A DNA stretch of 64,000 nt. Origin: Cydia pomonella (Eukaryota; Arthropoda; Insecta; Lepidoptera; Tortricidae). The stretch spans positions 23,262,857-23,326,856 of the forward strand of contig NC_084710.1 in the NCBI RefSeq assembly GCF_033807575.1, written 5' to 3'. The stretch's first letter is position 1. Each line of letters starts with the position of its first letter. This document shows, piece after piece, positions 51,283-61,688 of the stretch. The translations under genes and the position numbers were made by a program. The notes under the pieces are model-generated. The model made no database searches, was not told the DNA's origin, and worked only from the letters and a program-made list of their open reading frames with translations.

Positions 51283-51480
51283 CTCTTCCTCGCGTTGTCC
51301 CGGCATTTTGCCACGGCTCATGAGAGCCTGGGGTCCGCTTGACAACTAATCCCAAGATTTGGCGTAGGCACTAGTTTTTACGAAAACGACTGCCATCTGA
51401 CCTTCCAACCCAGAGGGTAAACTAGCCCTTGGTAGGATTAGTCCGGTATCCTCACGATGTTTTCCTTCACCGAAAAACAA
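51283..51480 (-). mobile_element. SINE family B, 5'-truncated copy
   Basis: cctcgcgttgtcccggcatt, tgccacggctcatgagagcc, ggcgtaggcactagttttta, ctcacgatgttttccttcac. It lacks the tRNA-like head. Confidence 0.8.
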
Positions 51481-51997
51481 CAACGAAACTAAATTGCAAT
51501 GTATTAAACGCATTAAAAGATTAAATCTCACAATACCTCAACAACAATGGGAGACCTGTATTGTTACACCCTTGGCATCCACGCACTAACCATTAACCAG
51601 CTATAACCATTGTCAATTCTATAGCCGTCATGGCCGACATTATTTGAGGAAAATTCTACTTTTCTCAATGACATCTCGTGATATGAGAACGTAACAATTT
51701 TACCGGCAATTCTTGAAGATACGATAGATTACGTATTCAATGTGATTAGTACTTGATGACCTACTTAAAGTACGCAAACAATGTGAAACATGTTTTTACG
51801 AAGCGGAAAAATAAAAATTATTAAATCAAACGACAAGAATTATAAGACTAAGGGTGTTGACTTTTATAATATAGGTCCTTTTAATAAATGCAAACTACAA
51901 AACAATGGTTATTCAACTCTTTAGTTTGACTTGACAGATATCGACTATACTACCTAGAAATTAGTATGGTGTATGAATTGGCACTATAGCTATATGG
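51481..51997. other. Non-coding stretch
   Basis: No recognised feature. Confidence 0.35.
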
Positions 51998-52574
51998 ATA
52001 GCCAGCAGAGATGTGAAAAATACTTTATAAAAAGTATTTAAATACAAAATACAAATACTTCCCTGATATACTATTTCAAATGCTAAATACAAAATAGTTT
52101 TCAAATTTGTATTTAAAATACTAAATACAAAATAGGTATTTTCAAAATGCTTTTTTAAAATACAAATACTTTGCGATAAAAGATACTCTTAAATAGTGAA
52201 TACCTAATCTGAATTAAAAATTTAGTATTTCTCGGAATTTAAAAGTTGGAAAGGCTTTCTTTATTCTTTAAAAATAGTGTGTATATCAGTCCTCTAGAGT
52301 AAAATTTTTGTGTCTCCTCATGTTTACCGGTTGAGTGATGGTTTTTAACAGTCAATTATTAAAAGCATTAATTTAGATTTGTAATGTTTTACAGCTAGTA
52401 TATACCTCTCGTTGGTTGGTGAAAACGTCTCGTTTGTGTTTCACCAGGGCAGAAAAGTTTGTTTACCTCTCGTGCCTTGAAACCCTTGCAACGCTTAAGA
52501 TTCAACATTTTTAATCTCTCGCTACGCTTGTGGTCATTTGCGGCGATACTAAACCGATTCACCAGTTCCATGTT

Positions 52575-53042
52575 AAAATAATAAATAAATATTATAGGAC
52601 ATTATTACACAAATTGACTAAGTCCCACAGTAATAAGCTCATTAAGGCTTGTGTTGTGGGTACTAGACAATGATAAATATTTATAAATACTTAAGTACAT
52701 ATACATAAGGTTGATATTTAAATGATAGATACAATAACAACTTCGACAGGAAACCATAACTAAGTATGTAATAATAGTATTAAGCAAACGCGGATCGGTC
52801 CGCGCCATCTCGCCAACTATTACATAAACCCTAGAGGTTTTCAATAGTGGCTTATTGTGTTAAACGCTGTTTCAAAAAATTCATAGTGAATAAATACACA
52901 CAAAAAAAAAACAGAAAACACCCATGACTCAGGAATAAAATATCTGTGTTCATCACACAAATAAATGCCCTTACCAGGATTTGAACCCGGGACCATCGGC
53001 TTCATAGGCAGGGTCACTACCCACTAGGCCAGACCGGTCGCC
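52575..53042 (-). mobile_element. SINE family A interrupted by a polyadenylated insertion
   Basis: The tail half lies at 52575-52701 and the head half (B box gggttcaaatcctgg, head ggcctagtgggtagtgaccc on minus) at 52912-53042. The break falls within the tacatagaaaac of the family consensus. Confidence 0.88.
52702..52911 (+). mobile_element. Polyadenylated insertion inside a SINE
   Basis: About 210 bases of otherwise unseen sequence end in aataaa (52889-52894), eight bases, then ten A residues (52902-52911). A polyadenylation signal close to a terminal A-run is what a retrocopied RNA leaves. The parent RNA is not recognised, and target duplication is unclear (tacata occurs at the left junction). 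Confidence 0.6.
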
Positions 53043-53295
53043 ATAAAAGAATGTGAGAGTTGCAAGGATTGTAACGTCAGAAGAGATTGTAACTCCTGCT
53101 TACTTCACCTAATAAAAAGTATTTTGTATTTTGAAAATAGAAAATAGGTCCCAAAAACTATTTGAAATAAAATACAAAATAGTTTTCTTTAAAAGGTATT
53201 TAAATACAAAATACAAAATAGGTATTTTGCATTTTGTATTTGCATTTTAAATACAAGTATTTCAAATAAGTCACATCTCTGATAGCCAGTAATTT

Positions 53296-53831
53296 TTAGG
53301 GTTCCGTAGCCAAACGGCAAAAAACGGAACCCTTATGGATTCGTCATGTCTGTCTGTCTGTCCGATTATGTCACAGCCACTTTTTTCCGAAACTATGAGA
53401 ACAATACTGTTGAAACTTGGTAAGTAGATGTATTCTGTGAACCGCATTAAGATTCTTGCACACAAAAAAAAAATTGGGGGTTCCCCATACTAGAACTGAA
53501 ACTCAATTTTTTTTTCATCGAACCCATACGTGTGGTGTATCTATGGATAGCTCTTAAAAAATGATATTGAGGTTGCTAATATCATTTTTTTCTTAACTGA
53601 ATAGTTTGCGCGAGAGACACTTCCAAAGTGAAAAAATGTGTCCCCCCCCCTGTAACTAGTAAAATAACAGAATGATAAAACTAAAAACAAATATGACCAT
53701 ACCATTACCATGCAAACTTCCACCGAAAATTGGTTTGAACGAGATCTTGTAAGTACTTTTTTTAATACGTCATAAATGGTACGGAGCCCTTCATGCCATG
53801 GGCGAGTCCGACTCGCACTTGGTCGCTTTTA
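53296..53831 (+). mobile_element. GTCTGTCTG-type interspersed repeat (family E)
   Basis: Starts agggttccgtagccaaacgg, has ggaacccttatggattcgtc and gtctgtctgtctgtccg, and ends gagtccgactcgcacttggt then cgcttt. It begins almost at the right target duplication of the hAT element. It differs internally from the 11177 and 36168 copies. Confidence 0.75.
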
Positions 53832-54568
53832 TTGAAATTCAAATGAGCTTCATGGTCTATTGAAAATGCACAACATCACAATATTTTTAATTGCTGCTGA
53901 AGCTCTCGAAGGGTTTATTATGTCAAGTAAGTAAACATAATGACCAACTTATTACGTCCATGTATTACGTTCACGAGAGCTGTCAAATATAAAATGGCGC
54001 CCCCTACAATAACACGTCTCGGACATATATCGCCGACTTCGTGGACAGTATAATTCAATTTGGCAAATTAGATTGCTGGCTACCTGCGCCCCATGATATC
54101 TTGTGATGAAGAGAAAAGATATTACCGACAGCCAGTGTTGGGCCAATGTTGGGCAGTTGGGCCAATATTTGCGATTCTAATAATATAAGAATAAGAATAA
54201 GAAATATTTATTAGCACAAAAAGTTACAAAATTTAGATTAATATTTAATTGTACTCACATAGAATATGTGATAGGTTGGATTTGTTTAGGAATTGGTATG
54301 TATTTTTTGGTTTGTAATAGGTATTGTACCGAATGTGTATATTATAATGACTTAATTATTTTGGAAATGTTGTCTCTAACACATAGTGTTTATTATTATC
54401 TATTTATCTACTTCAATAATTAATCAGTAGGTAAAGATGTCTTCTGACGGTCAATAAAAATAATTTCAGATATATAATATGTATAAATATCCCTACTAGA
54501 GTGTTACAACGATAACAATCAAAGAAAGTCCACGTTTAATAAATTTTTGGCAAAAATTTAATTTTTGG
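53832..54568. other. Non-coding stretch
   Basis: No gene recognised. Confidence 0.35.
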
Positions 54569-54864
54569 TATATGCTTTTATCGCTGACTGTACTTTTCTT
54601 TCCACAGGCAACTAATACTCATCGAGCAAATTCTAAAAACCCCCAAAACAATTAGGTTGCGTTGTTTTGTCACAGAGTTCATATGTCCACCTCTTGTCTC
54701 CATCATCAGATCAACTCGATGGTACCATAATATTGCATTGTCACCGACTTACATATGTATGCAAATTTTCAGCTCAATCGGAAACCGGGAAGTGGATCAA
54801 ATTTAACTTGCAAGATTTGATTACAAACAGACAACAGTCAGGTGAAAGTAAATAAAAGCTTGTA
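54569..54864. mobile_element. Family F element (296 bp)
   Basis: Left end tatatgcttttatcgctgac, right end ataaaagcttgta (54852-54864). The interior matches 41160-41428 (gttgcgttgttttgtcacag, gtctccatcatcagatcaac, ggtaccataatattgcattg). Confidence 0.8.
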
Positions 54865-54897
54865 AAACTTGGATAATAGGATGGTATATTCAAAGTA

Positions 54898-55020
54898 CAC
54901 ATACATACATACATACATATAATCACGCCTATTTCCCGAAGGGGTAGGCAAAGACCACGGATTTCCACTTGCTACGATCCTGACATACCTCTTTCGCTTC
55001 CTTCACTTTCATCACATATA
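54898..55020 (-). pseudogene. LINE ORF2 C-terminus, same family as 46563
   Basis: On the minus strand it reads KVKEAKEVCQDRSKWKSVV, AYPFG and a stop, then gcgtgattatatgtatgt and an ATGT-repeat tail. It agrees almost base for base with 46690-46815. Only ~35 codons remain. Confidence 0.78.
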
Positions 55021-55865
55021 TTATAGACTGGTTGTCATTTTAAGCACCTCGTATTCCTGTCGTTGTCTCCAACTGTACATTTGGCAACATTGGCCCAACA
55101 AGGGGGCAAATTAGATTGCCGGGTCAAGCGACGGCAAGTGGACAATGGAGGGGGAAATATGAAATTATTGCGTCTCCAAAAATGGCCGGGAGGTCGACGA
55201 GTTCGTTACTTATGGTATTGCCGTGGGTTGGAATGTTTTCAAACTTAAAATAGTTTTTCTATTTGAAGGGTTCTTGGAGATATATTATATTTTTTCTGTG
55301 GGAAATATATTTGAAGAATCAGGTGGCCTTTTTTTGAATTTTGATCGCTCGATTTCGTGTTCTCCCTTTAATAATATCTCTATTTATAAGTTTTTAATTG
55401 ATTTTCCACCCATTTGTTTTTATTATAAGTAATTAAATTTCTCCACTACTAGGCATTTAAATTCAAAATTCAAAACGAGTGGTATATTTCAATGGATTCC
55501 CAATTTCTATCGCTCCTAATTCAAAAATATCATTTCGCCGTTTTCTACAGATTTTCGAGTGACGAAATCGAGCGCTCGAAATTCAAAAATCACCCCCCAG
55601 TTCTTAACCAACCCATTAAATTTCGGTTTTTTACTTAAGTATAGTATATTTTCTGTTGTGAAATTTTTCGACATGTTGAATGCGGATGAAATCTGTAAAA
55701 TTGGTGCGAACGTATCAAATGACTTGTTTCTTATTCATACAAGGGGTTTTAGTATGAATGAATTCATAAATATCTGTAGATATCTTATAAATTGATACAG
55801 GTATATTAAAGTTTACATAATAAGATCGACGAATAAGTCACTCACTGAATCGTAGCTTCTTATCT
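55021..55865. other. Non-coding stretch
   Basis: Open frames at 55063-55248 and 55559-55795 have no recognisable domain. No repeat recognised. Confidence 0.35.
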
Positions 55866-55920
55866 ATACGTCTCAATGCTACGCCTTAGCTTGTAGCACG
55901 TTATTCGTCTCAACCTTACC
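55866..55920 (+). repeat. 37-bp minisatellite, degenerate units
   Basis: ctatacgtctcaatgctacg, ccttagcttgtagcacgtta, ttcgtctcaac, then cttacccaagtagcac, the inverse of the sequence (gtgctgcttgggta) that precedes the array at 58398. Confidence 0.75.
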
Positions 55921-56740
55921 CAAGTAGCACACGGGGTGGGAAATAGCTCGTATATCATATCTATTTAGATACTTAAGTGAAATATATAGCCATGACTAAG
56001 TTCTATATAGGTGGAAAGAACCCATATAGACCCACTATAGACCAAAAAGGAGAAAAATTGCAGCCTAAGTTTGGTTCTAAATTGAATCCATAAGAGATCT
56101 CTCGATTACCTTAAGTTGCAATTAGAACTATGGGTGGCAGTTATGCGCAGTGAACGATTTATATTGAACGAATGAATGTATTACAATTTCAGTTCGGTCA
56201 AGGAGTGATAAATGAGACGCCCAATTTCCTTTGAGTGGCGTGGCAACAATTTAGACAATAAGTTGTGTTTTTAAAGTGAATGTGATCTGCCATTTTAATT
56301 TTGGATGTACATATCTGTTTGGTAAAGTGATGAAAACTTCACGTTATACAGGAATTGAAATTAGCACGAAATCCTTGCGAATTATTTTTTACTGTGAAAC
56401 TATAGTATGGTTTCTTTGTAAATTTCGATGCGCCTTTGATTTGATCCAGGAATATTTAAAAGGACAGTGCTAAATCAAATGAGGAATTGATACTGATAAG
56501 AAATTAAACTGTTAAAAACCTGACCTAATGATTGTAGGTTATGTACAATGTTAAAGTAACATCGTCACAACTATCAAAAGTCTGTGATTATGCGTCAGTG
56601 TGATAATATTCTGTTTAAAATAATTCATTTTCAAGGACTCCATTTGTAAACATGGCGGAACAAAAAATATTTTACAGTGTTTATTATCACTTATTTGTTC
56701 TCTATTTAGAACTATCAGGTCTGAAAATCACTTATTTGTA
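55921..56740. other. Non-coding stretch
   Basis: No gene recognised. atgagacgcccaatttcc near 56211 weakly resembles the tandem unit at 1903. Confidence 0.35.
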
Positions 56741-57420
56741 TCTTGCGAGTGGCAAAGCAGTGAATGCTATTGACAGAGGAGGCGCCGCAATAGGAAAAAT
56801 AAATCTGGGGGCAGGGTAGTGCCCCCGCCAAGACGAGCAAAGCGAAGCGCATGGCCTACCTTTTCTAAAAGCGCTTCGTCGTTTTTTTGAACCCTCATAA
56901 CTTGGGTTTGGATTATACCAGATAAACAAAATTCTCGGGATATAATGTCAATAGTGGACTTATTAAGCATAATAATTCAGATGCATAGCTCTCATACATA
57001 AGATTTTGTTCGTATCGGAAAACCCCCGTTTTCGTCACTGACTCACTTCACTCACTCACTGATGATCATCAAAACCCTTGGGGTACTTCCTGAAGTCCTA
57101 GGAAGCAAAAATTTGGTATGTAGCATAGTATTAGTATACAAACAACAAAAGAAATAAAAAAAATTGGAAATTTATAGCCCTTAAGGGGGTGAAATTTTGA
57201 TGGGGAATCAATAACCGCTGAACCGATTTAGATGAAATTTAGTGTGTAGATAGTTTTTCCTATGGGGAAGGATATAGAATAGTTATCAACCCCAAAATCA
57301 CCCGTAAAGGTGAAAAGGGAAGGAAAAAGGCATTAGGGGGAATAGAGGAAAATTTGTAGGGGGGATCAGTGAAAAAAGAAGATTGTATAAAAGATGCCCC
57401 CAGATACGTATTTCGGGATT
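56741..57420. mobile_element. Lepidopteran interspersed repeat, Helitron-like candidate
   Basis: Contains a strong hairpin (gggggcagggtagtgccccc at about 56807-56826), then cgccaagacgagcaaagcga, and further right cactcactgatgatcatcaa, ggggaatcaataaccgctga and accgatttagatgaaattta. These blocks are familiar as dispersed lepidopteran repeats. Class and exact ends are uncertain, and more than one element may be merged here. Confidence 0.5.
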
Positions 57421-57595
57421 TTTAATAGTAAATTTCCCCCAACCATTATGTATGTATCTGATAAATATTTAACTATTTGGTTGTACCCATTGGTATGTAT
57501 TTCATTGTAATGTGTAATCTTCTTATTCCTGTAATGTATTCGTGCACTACCTGTCACTAAAGCTTTTTGTTCTTTATATCCTGCTACTCTAAGGT

Positions 57596-57715
57596 TGTCT
57601 GGAAGAGATCGCTCACAGCGATAAGAACGCCTGTTGCTACCTTTATTTACATTGTAAATCTGTTGCTGAATTTTTCTTCTGTGGTCCAATAAAGTGTATT
57701 TACTCTACTTACTTT
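57596..57715 (+). mobile_element. RTE-like LINE 3' end with conserved hairpin
   Basis: gtctggaagagatcgctcac, then agcgataagaacgcctgttg. Later come ccaataaagtgtatttactc and a tacttac-type end. It shares the hairpin block with 27863 and 42570, with a different terminal repeat. Confidence 0.65.
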
Positions 57716-57773
57716 ACCATTTATATTAGGGGATGGAAGATTGTCATAAGCAACTTACAAAAAGAAGTGAAAT

Positions 57774-58157
57774 CTATCAAAAACATTTTCATGGAAAATG
57801 TTGCCTAGACGAAACCATAAGGCTCGCACTGTCAAAAAGTTATCAGATTTCTTGTAGAGCCAAGCTTCTAACTCTACAAGCCCTTACTTCACAAACTCTA
57901 CACCTTAGTCAAAATATGTGGCTTGGCCGTTTCGTTACTACAAGTATACTTAGTGAATAAATTTTGCACCTTACGCCCATGTGACAGTATCGAAACGGCC
58001 ATGCCACATATTTTGACTCTTGTTGTAGAGTTTCTGAAGTTAGGGCTTGTCTGAAGTAAGTTAGAAGCTTGTCTCTACGAGAAATCTGATAACATTTTGA
58101 CAGTGTGAGCCTTATGGTTTCGTCTTGGCAACATTTTCATGAAAATGTTTTTGATAG
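57774..58157. mobile_element. Long-arm foldback element (384 bp)
   Basis: The left arm (ctatcaaaaacattttcatg ... gtggcttggccgtttcgtta, about 165 bp) and right arm (its diverged inverse, ending aaaatgtttttgatag) surround a ~45-base centre. Arms differ by scattered substitutions and a few indels. There is no transposase. The open frame at 57733-57960 is incidental. Confidence 0.88.
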
Positions 58158-58397
58158 GATATTATGTATATGACCTAATTTTGGAACTGTTAGATCGTTA
58201 GTGGTTTGAAATAAGTGAAAATAACTGCTTTTGGTTTTCAAGAACCTCCTATTGAGACTTAATTATGCGTTGGAGTGGCAATAAGAGTATTTCTAGCCCT
58301 TAAAGTTGCAATCACTTTAGGTTCCACTGTTAAACCACTCATTTAGAACATAAAGCTATAAGATAAGCTGCAAAATTCACTAATGTGCTGCTTGGGT
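58158..58397. other. Spacer leading into the minisatellite
   Basis: No gene recognised. The last bases (gtgctgcttgggta) recur inverted beside the 55866 array. Confidence 0.4.
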
Positions 58398-58690
58398 ACG
58401 CCATACCTCGTAGCACGATATTCGTCTCTACGCTACGCCATAGCTCGTAGCACGTTATTCGTCTCAACGCTACGCGCTGTATTAGCTCATAGCACGTTAT
58501 TCGTCTCAACGCTACGCCATACCTCGTAACACGATATTTGTCTCAACGCTACGCCATACCTCGTAGCACGATATACGTCTCAACACTACGCCATAGCTCG
58601 TAGCACGTTATTCGTCTCAACGCTACGCCATACCTCGTAGCACGATATACGTCACAACGCTACACCATAGCTCGTAGCACGTTATTCTTG
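58398..58690 (+). repeat. 37-bp minisatellite, about eight units
   Basis: acgccata(c/g)ctcgtagcac recurs at 58398, 58435, 58472 (variant), 58514, 58551, 58588, 58625 and 58662. All steps are 37 bases except one of 42. Alternate units tend to read ccatacctcg...cgatat and ccatagctcg...cgttat, suggesting a higher-order 74-bp unit. Confidence 0.93.
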
Positions 58691-58861
58691 TTGCATTTGA
58701 AATATCTATCCGAAAGGCTTAACAACAATACAATTTATATACGGCCCGATTCGAACTTTAAGTTACGTCAAACAAAATTTGCTAAAAATACGATATGGAT
58801 TAGGTATGTTAGCGTCAAAACTGACGTTTTTACAAACAAAACCGTCACATTTGACCCTGAC
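58691..58861 (+). repeat. Module between minisatellite and SINE, shared with 50413-50573
   Basis: tttgaaatatctatccgaaa, ggcttaacaacaatacaatt, atacggcccgattcgaactt, tacgatatggattaggta and gcgtcaaaactgacg occur in the same order at 50413-50573, both times leading directly into a minus-strand SINE tail. Confidence 0.85.
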
Positions 58862-59108
58862 ATAATATAAATAAATAAATATTATAGGACATTATTACAC
58901 AAAATGATTAAGTCCCACAGTAAGCTCAATAAAGCTTGTATTGTGGGTAATTAAACAACGACATATATAATATATAAGTACTTAATTACATAGAAAACAT
59001 CCATGCAACAAATATTCATGCTCATCACACAAATTAATGCCCTTACCAGGATTTGAACTTGGAACCATTTGGCTTAATAGGCAGGGTCACTACCCACTAG
59101 GCCAGACA
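58862..59108 (-). mobile_element. SINE family A, near-complete copy
   Basis: Tail, body and head (ggcctagtgggtagtgaccc on minus) are present. The B box is altered (aagttcaaatcctgg) and there is a short deletion near the gactcaggaac block. Confidence 0.88.
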
Positions 59109-59112
59109 GCAG

Positions 59113-59249
59113 GCGTAGCCAACGTTACAATCGTTCACGCTACGCGTATCGTAGCTATCTCTCTCTATCACTCTTCCATATTTTAGTGCGACTGTGCGAG
59201 TAGCGTTTCGTTCGCCACGGAGCGTGAACGATATGCACGTTGGCTACGC
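59113..59249. mobile_element. MITE family M2 copy (137 bp)
   Basis: gcgtagccaacgttacaatc pairs with the right end gatatgcacgttggctacgc, and the inner gttcacgct pairs with agcgtgaac. Interior matches 3545-3676. It lies four bases from the SINE head. Confidence 0.85.
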
Positions 59250-59743
59250 GCACAATTAAAAACTAGGTTTGTAGGTTTTCCTTTTTTTTAATTTGCAAAG
59301 CATTTTTTAAATGCGAAACCTAGAATATATTATGCTGAAGCGATCGACATCAAAATCAAAGTAATGTGTAAAATTTAGTTAGCGGAAAACGCTTACTCCT
59401 GAAATGAAATTTCATAGAAAAACTACATTCCCTGTTCACTAAGTAAAAACGTAATAAATAGTACCTCCCTTGGGCTACTAGTATCTAACCACACGATTCA
59501 TTTAAAGACTCCTGCTATAACCGAGCATTTCTAAATCAAACCTCGGCCCGTTACCCCCGAGAGTGACTTGCGGAAAATTGGAAAGCGAAACAAGGTGAAA
59601 AATATTATTAAACTGAGCGCTCACCGGGAGAGCTGCCGAGGTCAAAACATTATCCGCAGTATGTAGACTTAGGGCCTGTTTCACAATGTCCATGTAAAGT
59701 ATAGGATTGCTAATTAAGAAATAAGATTGATTATATAACTAGG
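59250..59743. other. Non-coding stretch
   Basis: No recognised feature. Confidence 0.4.
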
Positions 59744-60080
59744 AGCGGTGGTGGCCGAGTGGATATGACGTCCGACTTTCAATCCGGTCGCAGGTTTAAA
59801 TCCTGGCTCGTACCAATGGATTTTTTGGAACTTATGTACGAAATATCATTTGATATTTACCACTAGCATCTCTTTAAGATCGTTTGTTAAACATGCTTAA
59901 AGGTGAAGAAAAACATCGTGAAGAAGCCTGCATACATCTGCGAAGAAATTCAAAGGTTGTGAAGTCCCCAATCTGCTTTGGGCTAGCGTGGGGACTATAG
60001 CCCAAGCCCTCTCGTGCATGAGAGGAGGCCTGTGCCCAGCAGTGGGACGTATAAAGGCTGAATTATTATTTCTTATTATT
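59744..60080 (+). mobile_element. SINE with family B head and a different (LINE-like) tail
   Basis: tRNA-like head: gtggtggccgagtggatatg (A-box region), then tccggtcgcaggtttaaatc (B box). It shares atgtacgaaatatcatttga and the aacatcgtgaagaagcc region with family B. After that it departs: gtgaagtccccaatctgctt, ctgtgcccagcagtgggacg, tataaaggctgaattattat. The last block matches the 3' end of the RTE-like remnant at 7885-7940 (gctcagcagtgg ... aggctaataa), as expected if the SINE uses that LINE's machinery. Confidence 0.82.
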
Positions 60081-60361
60081 ATATAACTTTGCGCTCAGGT
60101 ATTGGAAATGACGACCAGAGCGCTTCATCCTATAATTATGCACTAAACAGACATGGTCCGAACGTCGGCTATTACGCCTATAATATTATTATTAATTAGG
60201 ATTTATTGCGAGTTCATACATTTGGCACTAAACGCAAATAGCAAATGTAGCTGTGAAGGCAGTCACACTTATCCGTATTGAGATTACATAGCACAGAGCA
60301 AAGTTATAGCGTTTCATAGCCATAGGTAGTTAAAATACTATAAACTGAAATAGATATTATA

Positions 60362-60660
60362 CACTCAAGAAAAAGTGACCGGGGATCGAAAAGTCCAACG
60401 GTGGCCGAGGCGAGAATCGAACCCGCGTCTTCAGCTTACGCGGCTAATGTCCTGACCACTAGACCAACCGGCCACAGCGGTACCCGTCCCAAAATCTCTG
60501 GTGTATGCTATCTTTGAAAGGCTAGGCGCCTTTGACCAACTCTAAGGGCGAGCAGTGTGTGCTTGGACCTCCTATACGAATCCTTTACTGGATCACGGTA
60601 TAGCGAGAGATATGGTGCTGCCATCTATCCATATATCCATCTATTTGTTAGAACAAATAC
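60362..60660 (-). mobile_element. tRNA-like SINE (family C)
   Basis: On the minus strand 60467-60392 reads as a tRNA-like head: gtggccggttggtctagtgg, then gcgggttcgattctcgcctc and ggccac, with matching ends. It is followed by a gatccccggtcactttttct block running to tcttgagtgtat. Bases between 60480 and 60660 lie on the upstream side and may not belong to it. A functional tRNA is unlikely, because two extra bases separate the T arm from the acceptor end. Confidence 0.55.
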
Positions 60661-60967
60661 TAGACTACAACTAGAGATAGTTGGAGTGAAAATACTGGTC
60701 GAAATGTGTTATTTTTGGTACTCGTAGAACGCCCGTGGGAGTCGGCCAATCGCAGCGTGTTGTTTAAGACACTGGCTTTAAATGTTAACTTTGTAAAGAC
60801 TTTGTTTTGAGACGCGGAACTGATGGCGTTCGTGTCGTTGTCAGTTAGAGAATTAGTAATTCTATAGTATAGGATCTAAAATTTGACTTTTTGGTGGTAT
60901 GGTGTATAATAAACATAACAAGGTTTGATAAGGGTAAAAATGCATCAGTGAAATATTTCAATAACAA

Positions 60968-61673
60968 CGGTTAAACTCACGTGAATTATTCGCCACTATT
61001 GGCGACTTGGACGCGTGCGCGCAACGAGTGGTAAAGCGAGCGGCGCGCGTAGTGCGCGCAGTACAACCGTCGCGAGAACTCAAGCCTGAGGAAGGACCCC
61101 CGATAGGTTTGAAACGGGTCCATATTGGGTTGCATAAAAGTTTAAGTCATATCTTTGTTACGCATAATAACTTGTATCATAATCATCATTGCGCATACAA
61201 ATGAAAGGTCATATTACATATATTGTGTCATACATTTTTAGCCATAATATTTGATGCCATACATAGCAGTTGTCATATATTTTTCGTTCATACCTAACAA
61301 ACATAACCTAAAATAAACACAAATAGGTGGAAAAACAATTAAAAACTTAAATTAAAAACTTATAAATAAAAAAATTGTCCCAGATCGAGACCGCTTGGCA
61401 AGGTGCCCAGAAGGCTGGCTGCATTGCCCCTCTGGATAGCGATGCTTATCCGCTGGGCAAAGTACAGGCCAGCCCTCTGATAACCTAAAATGTTATGCGA
61501 ATTAAATTTATGACAAAAACCCAGTTATGCTCAGTAATAATTCTGACTAAAGATTTTTATGACTTACAATTTTATGCATAAAGTGTTATGACAAAAGTTG
61601 TTATGCGACCAGAGGGAGTCCCGTTTGAAACATGCCCTCAATAGCGGCGAATAAATCACTTGAGTGTAACCGG
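60968..61673. mobile_element. Non-autonomous DNA element with ~36-bp inverted ends (706 bp)
   Basis: Left cggttaaactcacgtgaatt then attcgccactattgg; right ccctcaatagcggcgaataa then atcacttgagtgtaaccg. A second inner pair (ggtttgaaacgggtcc / agtcccgtttgaaacatgcc) lies inside. No transposase frame. The GC-rich centre (61380-61490) includes aggctggctgcattgcccct, a dispersed sequence I have seen in lepidopteran DNA but cannot name. Confidence 0.75.
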
Positions 61674-61688
61674 TTTTTTTTTTTTTTA

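Larger units (their letters stand above)
52006..53281. mobile_element. hAT-type non-autonomous element with nested insertions
   Basis: The ends are cagagatgtgaaaaatac and the inverse (...tcacatctctg). The flanks carry a perfect 8-bp duplication, atagccag, at 51998-52005 and 53282-53289. Eight-base duplications with CAG-type ends are diagnostic of hAT transposons. Both terminal ~180 bases are made of atttaaatacaaaatac-like degenerate repeats. There is no transposase. The middle holds a SINE (52575-53042), which itself holds another insertion. Confidence 0.85.

Noticed and set aside
56807..56826. Helitron 3' terminus based on the GC hairpin
   Set aside because: No CTRR end and A/T target site could be placed convincingly after the hairpin, so the class was left open.
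57733..57960. 75-codon open frame as a gene
   Set aside because: It lies in one arm of the foldback element and its inverse is equally present in the other arm.
58398..58690. CRISPR array
   Set aside because: The 37-bp units are contiguous without unique spacers, and the genome is eukaryotic.
60392..60467. A functional tRNA gene
   Set aside because: It has a T-arm-like GGTTCGATTC and matching ends, but the spacing between T arm and acceptor end is wrong and it continues into SINE sequence.
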